Shown here: positions 56,100 to 64,000 of the stretch, one piece after another
Layout: every line of letters starts with the position of its first letter
Numbering within the stretch: position 1 is the stretch's first letter
Assembly: GCA_022494885.1 (NCBI GenBank)
Contig: JAGVSM010004518.1
Span: 39,360 to 103,359 of the forward strand
Length of the DNA: 64,000 nucleotides
Origin: Micrasema longulum
Lineage: Eukaryota; Arthropoda; Insecta; Trichoptera; Brachycentridae
Direction: 5' to 3'
Translations under genes and position numbers: made by a program
The notes under the pieces: generated by a model
Database searches by the model: none
Told to the model about the DNA's origin: nothing
Seen by the model: the letters and a program-made list of their open reading frames with translations, nothing else

Positions 56100-57350
56100 T
56101 CTACGTGGCACCCTTCAATTATTAACTCTTGTGTGGCTGTGATGTCACACTAGTCGACATAGGACACAAGACTTGATATATCTCTCTTATTTTTTTAAAT
56201 GATGAAATCGTATTTTTTGTAATCTTCAAATGGACATTTTCACATCCGATTTGAAAAGTAAAATTTGAATAACTATGCTGGATATCAATACAAAAAATAT
56301 TTATCCCTGCTACGCGAAGAATGAATGTCCGCTGATTCAGCAACACATCTATACAAATACCTTATACAAGATAGAAATGATAAGAAGGAATATAGAGACG
56401 CTGTTCTGCGGCCGGTGTTGTCTAAAACAGATTCAGTCTTCAGTCGGTTGATGACAGTGATGGGGGACGCACGCGCTTAACATGAACGGCGTATTTGTGA
56501 TTTTAAATTTATGTCGGTATAACAGGGCCAAATTATATGTTTATTTTCATAAATTTTGAAAAAATAATTATTAAACAGTGTGTCACCATGTTTTTTTTTT
56601 TTTTAATTTCTGAACTTAAGAATATTCCGTATTTTACTAGTGGTAACACGATGTTACATCACCGCGCGCAAAGGGATTATTTACCACAGTCTTTTAAGAG
56701 TAAAATAAAATTTATTCCTTGTTTGGTATCGATTATGTTTTTTGCGCACCCAGGACGGAAATAAAGTAATTAAACTACCGTATAAAACGATATTATTCAT
56801 GTGGTTTAAGACATTTCATTGATCCAATTATGTGGTGATTATTTATCGTTACAATATAAAATTGATAACAATTTAGAGTGAAATCAGTCGACTCGATCCT
56901 TTCATTTTTATTATTTTTTAATTAAAATAAATCAGTCCATAATATTAATAATCAGGTTCGGAACCGAATTTTTCTTGAGCGAAAGGATTCGAGTTGGAAA
57001 CTCCTTATAGCTAAGATCTCGTACAAAGTAAAAAAAAAGCACGATTTAGTCATTTAAAACTAAAATATATTAATAAACACAATATTTATTTAATGTATTT
57101 CTGTGCAAAATATCCTTAAAAATTTTATGTAAATAAAATAAAATTACTTTTTGACCGGCAGATTATACCTCTTAAAATAAAATGAATTGAACAAAAGAAA
57201 TGCGGTTTTTGAACAGAAATACAAGCATTTTAAATTACGCATATTTTATGGTATTTTTCTTTTATTATACTTGAAACTATCCCTTCAATATTATATTATT
57301 TTTAATATTAAAAAAATAAATCAATTGAAAACATTATATACATAATTTAA
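56100..57350. other. No recognised gene
   Basis: AT-rich. One 75-codon plus frame with hydrophobic start (56537-56764) matches nothing known. A slightly GC-richer patch lies at 56395-56480. Confidence 0.4.
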
Positions 57351-57358
57351 TATAATAT

Positions 57359-58044
57359 TTGGCAGTTCACAATGAAGTCCTGGTCCCAACCCTGATGTAT
57401 GGGAGCAAAGTATGGACTTGGAAAAACAGGGATGAAAGAAGGCTGAATGCTGTCGAAATGCGATCTCTCAGGGGAATGTGTGTTAAACTATGTTCGATAG
57501 ATGCACAAATGTTGAGATCCGTACATTATGTAAGGCTGAGATAAGCACTATCGACAAAATCAAGAAAGGAGCTCTGCGTTGGTTTGGACATGTAGAACGA
57601 ATGGACAGCGAAAGAACGGCTGAAAACATTTACGATGCGAATGTTGATGGATGCCATACTCAGTGAAAACCAAATGCCGCCTATAACACCCATTCTCCTC
57701 TACGGGTGCGAATCGTGGCACCTCACTAGGGCGGTGGTTTGACTGTGAAGAATGAGGTAATAAGAGGACGGACGAAGCAAACTCCGGCGACAACTGTCGC
57801 CAAGAGGATGCGAAACGGTTGGCTAGGCCATATACTGCGGATGCCTCCTTAGATCCTTAACCATGCTTGCCTACTTTACAAGGCATCAGGTTCTCGACGA
57901 CCTGGATGTACATTGTTGACAGTTTGCCGGCAGTTTATGTCAGAACTTCGGGACGAGAACCAGCCGACAGAGATGCATGACGCCTCTTTGTGGATACCAT
58001 TTGCTCCAACTAGGGAGTGGACATAGAATAATGATGATGATGAG
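57359..58044 (+). mobile_element. RTE LINE tail joined to a family N tail
   Basis: 57359-57655 reads VLVPTLMYGSKVWTWKNRDE, NAVEMRSLRGMC and KIKKGALRWFGHVERMDSER, then ENIYDANVDG: the classic end of insect RTE-type ORF2, with a frameshift near 57540. From about 57660 it switches to the family N tail (NGWLGHILRMPP) and ends in AATAATGATGATGATGA. Two related tails are fused head to tail. Confidence 0.8.
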
Positions 58045-58049
58045 TATAG

Positions 58050-58500
58050 ACAGAAGGGTGCACGTTACACAGTGTGTAAATTGGCCACACAAACCATCCA
58101 ATGACACGTCATAAGGCCGAACGTGCTTAGACCTATATATTTCCTTCTTTTAAACGTTTTCCAGCTCTGTTGTGATATGTTAATATTAATAGCTCCCGAG
58201 GGGGTTGAATCTAGTTCATGTCAACGGGACTACAAAACCGGGTTGTGGTCCCTTGGTAGTATTGTGGACTCACAGGCCAAAGGTCTGAGGTTCAAATCCC
58301 ACTCTGCCACAACTCGATTTCCATTTTTCCAGCACAAGTTATTTAGGACTTTTAGGGAATGGTCTGAAAATTTAAATATTTGAGTAAATAATAAGAACTC
58401 AAGTATTTATCTTGTTAAAAAAATATATTTAAAAAATGTCTACAAAAATTTGAGCAAACTCAAATTTTAAAAAAAATATTACATTGAGGATTCTAGGACA
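58050..58500 (+). repeat. Family A copy split by SINE B
   Basis: CACGTTACACAGTGTGTAAA, CCATCCAATGACACGTCATA and TTCCAGCTCTGTTGTGATAT blocks. It continues after the SINE with ATTTGAGCAAACTC. Confidence 0.75.
58238..58439 (+). mobile_element. SINE B inserted in family A
   Basis: 202 bases with head GGGTTGTGGTCCCTTGGTAG, box B GGTTCAAATCCCACTC and an A-rich end. CTACAAAA is duplicated on both sides (58230-58237, 58440-58447), an 8-base target duplication. This proves that family A predates this SINE copy. Confidence 0.9.
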
Positions 58501-58885
58501 CTAGGTATACGAAAAAAAGTTTTCTGGCGAATCTCGAGTTGCGATACCTCAATAAAAGAAATTTCAACTTACGATTATAATGCCCCCGCAATCTGTAATG
58601 TAATGATGGTTATTGAGGCCAGTGACGTTTCGTGGGAGACACGCAATGTTATTGCCATCAAATTTGGTTAATTTCAGCTGACAGTGGGAGAATAGGTCAG
58701 AAAGTCGAGGTCAAGCGATGCTGGAACAATTCTTCTGACAGTTCGTTTTTGGTTACATATTTATAAGGGGCGATGGACAGATTTATCTCCATAACAATCT
58801 ACAAACTGCTCATTTATTAAAGTTCTGTTATAAAGACCACTTTTTATGTCACTGCAGCATTTATTTGTTGAGAGTCTTCACATCG

Positions 58886-59345
58886 TATATTAAAAATGCT
58901 TTTTTTCGTAGGACTTTTTTAGTGTACAATACAAAATTTAAAGATATGTATTACACAAACATCACTCTGTCAGATTTAAAATTTACACTAAAAATGCATT
59001 ATGTAACTTAGTAGACATTATAATAAAAAATATGTACATCTCCCTTCCCCTCCTTATCCTCTCTTCAACCATTCTTGTCCTAATCCCGCCCAATTTACAA
59101 TAACTTACGGTTCTTAAAAAAATATAAAAAATTCTTTGATTATTAAAAAATATTTACGAGTACATGAAAATATATTTTTAAATGTATACACTTATATGTA
59201 TTTATTTAATATCTTATATATTTTCTTTACTAACTTTGTATACTTTGTGGAAATCTGTTATTAGTTCTGAGTTTATACACTATCTGTTTGTTTACTATAA
59301 ATATGTTTGTAGAACTGTTGATTTCCCAAACAAAATGAAATAAGA
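58886..59345 (+). mobile_element. 5'-truncated LINE tail matching 34917-35220
   Basis: Reads KNAFFRRTFLVYNTKFKDMY-like end and the same 3' UTR (CTCCCTTCCCCTCCTTATCC). The UTR extends further here, to AAATGAAATAAGATAAGATA, probably the true 3' end with its short tandem tail. Confidence 0.7.
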
Positions 59346-59349
59346 TAAG

Positions 59350-60180
59350 ATAGAAGAGTGTTCAACCTCTTGGATGAACATATCATGTTCTCCAAAACAA
59401 TGTCTGCCACTGTAGAAGATTGCTTCTGAAATAAATTTAAAATATCGATAGTGTTTTCATTATTTTTTATATTCGAATATCATCTTTGAATAAACTTAAT
59501 AGTGATGCTTAATAATTTGTGAAAATATATTTTAACTATTGCCAATCGAAGCATAACATTATTTATTATTCTGTTTATTAAATTACATATTCTACCGAAT
59601 AGATGTGTTACTATTATTACTTGATTTAATTATTTTGTGTTTATTTTTACAATCAATTAATTACCGAATTGAATTATAAAATTACTATTAATTATTGATA
59701 CCATATTGCCATGCATTATAAGATAACCTTACTGCATTCCATTTATTAACATGTATAGTTTTTTAGTATCCATATTTTTTTATTATTATTTAGTTTAATA
59801 TGTTTATGAATGTTTTTAGTTATTTATTGAAGAGTCTCGACTTAACACGGAATTTTTTAACAAGTCGGGTCATAAACACATATAATTGTGCTACGATAAA
59901 ATCGTTTATTGTGTGCATTTAATAAATAAATAATAAAAAAATAAGAATCTCTAATGATCTGCTTAAAAATTTAAAAGATTATCCAGAGACCAATATACGC
60001 ATAATGAGTTATAAACTATTTAATTTAAATTATTTATTGACAATTCTTGATGGAATTCCATTGTAATGATGTAATAACTTATATTTACATATAAGTTATT
60101 AATTTTAAAAATACTTGGTACACTTCCACTTATTTATTTTGACCAATTAGCGCTTTCACAAATATATCTTCTCTTTAAGA
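59350..60180. other. AT-rich; likely another LINE 3' UTR at 59690-59935
   Basis: Ends in AATAAATAAATAATAAAAAA. No coding frame recognised. Confidence 0.4.
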
Positions 60181-60600
60181 CCGTCGAAATAAATCCGACC
60201 TTCTAGTTCTATTTAAAATTCTCAACTCACTCTTTGATGCGCCTGAACTACTGAGCTCGATAACATTAAATATCCCAACTAGAAACCTCAGACAAAACTT
60301 ACTCTTTCATACCGATAACCATAGAACTAACTATGGTTTCATTCTCCTATGCCCAGAATTCTCAGGTCTGCCAACAAACATACCAGTCTTGATTTCTTTG
60401 ATAACAAGTTGTCTTCTTTCAAAAGATAACTGAATCAAATTTAATTATAAACACCTGACTCCCGCTTCCACTCACACAAAGTCTACTAAATACCATTGTG
60501 TCATTCTACTTTCCTTTATAATAAATTTCTATGTATAAATATGTATAAATAAATAAAAAATAAATATTCAAAACATTGTTGAATTAACTAGCTGGTAAAA
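60181..60600 (+). mobile_element. LINE S RT tail and 3' UTR, followed by a family A end fragment
   Basis: Plus strand reads LFKILNSLFDAPELLSSITL, NIPTRNLRQNLLFHTDNHRT then NYGFILLCPEFSG, stopping at about 60430. The UTR matches 13765-13945 inverted and ends near 60567 in AATAAATATTC. 60568-60600 is a terminus of family A (CATTGTTGAATTAACTAGCT). Confidence 0.75.
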
Positions 60601-60610
60601 TAGGACGTTA

Positions 60611-60870
60611 GTCGGCCTCGTGGTGTAATGGTCAGCGCATTTGCCTACCATGCAAGAGGTCTCGAATTCGATTTCCGACATGGTCGAAATAAAATATTAT
60701 TTAAAAGGGTGTTTTTACACTAGAATGTCATGGTCCCTAGATTTGCACCTTAAGCGTAAAACCGGTCACCTTACCTTCATGTAAAAAAAATATCAAGATA
60801 CGCTGCGATTGGTGCACCAATGCAGTGCCCGATGCACCATTAGGTGCGAAAAGGGAATGATAATGAAAAG
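60611..60870 (+). mobile_element. SINE D (full length, best-defined ends)
   Basis: 260 bases: GTCGGCCTCGTGGTGTAATG head, box B GAATTCGATTTCCGACATGG, body through GCACCATTAGGTGCG, tail AATGATAATGAAAAG. The anticodon stem-loop has loop CTACCAT (ACC, Gly-like). Confidence 0.9.
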
Positions 60871-61319
60871 AAGGAGTAAAATCATTTTTATGAATTTTTT
60901 ATACATTTTCAAAATAGCCGTAAAGTAAATGATCTAATTTTTACTGCGTCTATAAAAACATTTTTTGTAGCAAATTTCCCGTGGCACTGAACTTCTTAAT
61001 TTGGTATTCATTTAAAATGTCGTTGATTTTTCGTAGTTGCTGTTATTTTACATTTCGTTCAGAATTTAGTGGACGTCGACACGCCATTTCATAATATTAT
61101 ACCCGTTTTTATCAAATACTAGATAGACATGCTTTGGCCTGTCTTAAGATCATTGCCCGCTATTAACCTGTTCAGACGTTCATTTCTGAGGATATAAAAA
61201 ATATTTTGCATTGTCTACGTACAAAAGGAATTACATTTATTACTAATCTTTTCATGTTCCCAACCATGTCACCAAAAGTCTAAGTCTGCTATTTATAAAA
61301 TCGTCCAAGAGCAACTTTT

Positions 61320-61920
61320 GTTTTTATAATAATAATAATAATAATAATTTTATTTATTTAGTTCTATGATTAACATAGTCTAATATATATTTACAACACA
61401 ATATTTTCATCTATACTTATTCAAACATTATTTATCACTATTATACACTTAATATCCCAATTTATAATATTCACTGTTTCATATGTACATTTCCATTAAT
61501 TATATTCACTATTTACACTATATTATATTACCTAATATTTTTCACATATGTACTTTTTACATTTAATTTTAAATATGTTAACATTTATTTCATTTTTTAT
61601 GCTTTCTGGCATTTCCTCAAATAATTGTATTCCCTTGTACATGCGGCAGTTCTGGGACATTGCTTTTGATTTCTTTTCCAGTCTTATATTTTTGGATCCT
61701 CTTGTTGCATAGTTTCTATGAAAGAACTCATTATTTTTTAGTTTATTTTGAAAATATCTCGGAACTACTCCTTTAATAATTTTGTTTATTTCATTGGCAA
61801 CATTGAATTTGATTCTTTGATCAATTGTCATGATATCTAGAAGTTGAATCATTTTCTTAACTTTTGTTCGTCTCCCACATCTTAATATTATCCTCATCGC
61901 TTTGTTTTGTATTATTTGGA
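61320..61920 (-). mobile_element. LINE ORF2 C-terminus with AAT-repeat tail
   Basis: Minus strand at 61532-61897 (and a little upstream) reads LQIIQNKAMRIILRCGRRTK, FNVANEINKIIKGVVPRYFQ, NYATRGSKNIRL and MYKGIQLFEEMPESIKNEIN, ending KKYICEKY. This is the typical Jockey/CR1-type end. The 3' end has an ATT/AAT tract at 61328-61352. Confidence 0.75.
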
Positions 61921-62112
61921 GTCTCTTATGCCCAGAATGTGTAGATTAGTCAATTCATCATACGACTTGGAATTCTTTAGGATAGATCTTCCAGCTTATC
62001 GTTGATCTCTTCGCGACTAAAACAGTGTGGGATGAAGTTGGATTGGCATGGTTTAGCTCGAAATCTTATGTCTTTCGTTTTTATAAATATCCTCTTTTTC
62101 CAAGTCGGTCCC

Positions 62113-62588
62113 TCAAAGTTGAGGATCGTGATCACCGTGAACACTTTTCATTAGTCTGTTCCACTCCAGTCTGTTCTCAGTTCGACGAACTGACTCATCA
62201 AATTTTAGCCCCGTAGCCACCTTTATTTGGTCAGTCCATCTATGTGGGATTCTACTCGGCTTCTCCTACCTGCAATTCGGCCAGAAATTATTGCCTTTTC
62301 TAGATCGTCTGGCTCACGTCTAGCAATATGTCCAAAGAAAGGCAGTATTCTTCTCAAACGCACCACTGATAGACGAGTTGTAATATGGAGCTCTTCCAGT
62401 ATCGATGCATTCGTCCTTCTGGCTGTCCTAGGCACTCGCAGCAGCCTTCTCCAACACCACATCTCGAATGCATCGATCCTCTCGATTCCTCTCGTAGGCA
62501 CGCATTGTCCACGTTTCAGCCCCATATAGGAAAACCCCATTAATGAATATATTTTTTTAGCCCCGTTTATGAATATATTGTATATCAA
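62113..62588 (-). mobile_element. LINE ORF2 C-terminus of a second clade
   Basis: Minus strand reads IERIDAFEMWCWRRLLRVPR, RRTNASILEELHI, RLRRILPFFGHIARREPDDL and EKAIISGRIAGRR. After one frameshift near 62265 it reads IPHRWTDQIKVATG and LEWNRLMKSVHGDHDPQL, stop at 62113. The FEMWCWRR, FFGH and RWTDQ signatures are of the endonuclease-reverse transcriptase (RTE-X-like) group. Confidence 0.8.
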
Positions 62589-62700
62589 TATTGTATTGCT
62601 CTTGTTTGTCTTTGCTTCATAGTTTTATGTTCCTTTTTGTTCAGTTTCTTGTATTTATGTTTTTTCATGTAATTGTAATAATAAATAAATTAAACTTAAC

Positions 62701-63020
62701 TCAGGCAGGGGAAAACTTGTCGAAATCGGGCGCTCCTCAAACACTAGATTCGGAGATCGTGCTTTTGCCGTTGTCGGCCCCTCTGCCTAGAACCAATTGC
62801 CTTAAAACTTACGAATCATCGACAGTCCAGTCAGTTCAGGTCCCAACTAAAATCTCACTTCTTTAGTTTATCATACCCTCAATTTTAAATCAGAAAATAT
62901 AATATGTAACTTTGGCTTAGTTAGAATGTGAGTCTAATCATACAACTGTAATGTGCCCTTGAGGTAATTTTTCACAAAAATGGCGCTAAATAAATCAGCC
63001 AAATTTTATTATTATGACAT
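62701..63020 (+). mobile_element. CR1-like LINE tail and 3' hairpin
   Basis: Plus strand reads GRGKLVEIGRSSNTRFGDRA and FAVVGPSA-stop-NQLP, then LKLTNHRQSSQFRSQLKSHF after a frameshift, stop at 62886. This parallels the tail of the CR1-like element at 14105. The 3' UTR contains GTGCCCTTGAGGTAATTTTT and AATGGCGCTAAATAAAT. Confidence 0.8.
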
Positions 63021-63424
63021 TTAAAAATTTCGTATTACTTTCATTTTTAACAATTGCTGGCTCTCAAACTGATTGACAAAATTCATAAGAACTGAGTTCT
63101 TACAAATTAGTAGTGACCGGCCGAAGTTTCGGTTTTGGTCGAAAATTGGCCGATACTTCGGCTCAGCCAAATCGTGTCAGATTACGTTTTGCTGTACTCG
63201 GATGTAACTTATGACTCGTGACTCTAAGTTCTCGTAAAATCTAAGATCTCTAATTTAAAAAAAAAAATCCTTTATACTTAATAATTTAATGTTCCTATAG
63301 CGTAAATTGAAAAACTGTTTAATATGCGTTAAATTTATAACATTACATGAACTATTAAATTAACGTCTTTTATTTCATTGTGTATTAATTTCAATGAACT
63401 CCTAAGGTTTAACATTAAAAGCGC

Positions 63425-63660
63425 CTGATCTTATGACCTGTCATTAGCTGATTTAAGTAGCCACACTGTGTAACATTCACCATTTTGCCTATGAACCAGC
63501 CAATGACAGGTCATAAACCTTGTAAATGCCTAGACTTCCATATTCCATTCTCTGAAGTGTTCTCCATCCTTGTAGTAATTTGTAATTCATAATGACTTCC
63601 TAGGGGGTGAAATCAAGTCTTTTGTCAACAAACATTTTAACAAACTCAATATATTGTAAT
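63425..63660. repeat. Family A, two pieces in inverted orientation
   Basis: 63430-63495 is minus (CTTATGACCTGTCATTAGCT). It joins at once to a plus piece (63496-63655: AACCAGCCAATGACAGGTCA, CATTCTCTGAAGTGTTCTCC). The core therefore forms a hairpin. Confidence 0.8.
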
Positions 63661-63664
63661 TGTT

Positions 63665-64000
63665 TCATTTTTCCTGTTATTATTATCATTAATATTTAAG
63701 TTTATTTTTGTGCACACAGTGCTACATTGGTATAATTACAGTGTTATTACAAAAAACATAAACCTAACACAATACCAATTACGTACACAACACAATATAT
63801 AATACAATTTCTGACAGGACAACAAAATGTTACAAGAATATCTGTACCTCAGAGGCAGACCGATGCAAATCTAGAATTTGGTGAAATTACGTTTCGATTT
63901 TTGTATCCAGTTTATGATCATGTCCGTTGATTTTGAAGATATGTTTATAATGAAAGAACCAGTCTATTAAAATACTGAAAATACAAATGAATGCTTTACA
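63665..64000. other. AT-rich window end, no recognised gene
   Basis: Possibly a minus LINE UTR (TTTATTTTTGTGC at 63700), but no tail peptide is readable. Confidence 0.35.

Overview
This is an AT-rich eukaryotic window, almost certainly animal and most likely insect. Single-exon metazoan-type genes sit among dense non-LTR retrotransposon tails (CR1/Jockey-like and RTE-like), tRNA-derived SINEs, MITEs and simple repeats. I saw no operon structure, ribosome binding sites or CRISPR array. The species cannot be named from the sequence alone.

Only two intact recognisable protein genes are present. They are paralogous, intronless cyclophilin-type peptidyl-prolyl isomerases, both on the minus strand (7156-7686 and 27487-28020), about 20 kb apart. 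Both share a short basic N-terminus, and their upstream DNA also looks similar, so a DNA-level duplication is more likely than two retropositions. The first has the complete cyclophilin active site and lies between two inverted copies of a roughly 0.9-1.1 kb repeat. The second has substitutions in the binding pocket.

Layout. 0-4.4 kb: LINE tail, repeat family A, SINE D and weak candidate exons. 4.4-9 kb: cyclophilin 1 between inverted repeats. 9-16 kb: SINEs, several LINE tails, and a CR1-like reverse transcriptase pseudogene nested in another LINE. 16-24 kb: family A, a P-superfamily MITE with a THAP remnant, a MITE, a foldback element, LINE tails and a solo LTR. 25-28 kb: LINE M, SINE C and cyclophilin 2. 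28-41 kb: nested SINE/MITE/LINE mosaics and a 23-bp tandem repeat. 41-51 kb: LINE tail, a third copy of the cyclophilin-flanking repeat, two more THAP-bearing P-type elements, small foldback MITEs and a 13-bp tandem repeat. 51-64 kb: RTE and CR1 tails, SINEs and family A, with long AT-rich stretches.

The most informative discoveries are: (1) P-superfamily-like MITEs with perfect 8-bp target duplications that keep the first half of a THAP zinc finger; (2) the diverged cyclophilin pair and its inverted-repeat flank; (3) a solo LTR with TGTAGG/CCTACA ends and a TATT duplication; (4) a recurring 380-450 bp repeat family (A) whose ends overlap as if it had once been tandem; (5) a 3' hairpin shared by many CR1-like tails. 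Boundaries were read by eye and may be off by several bases. Gene functions are inferred from motifs only.
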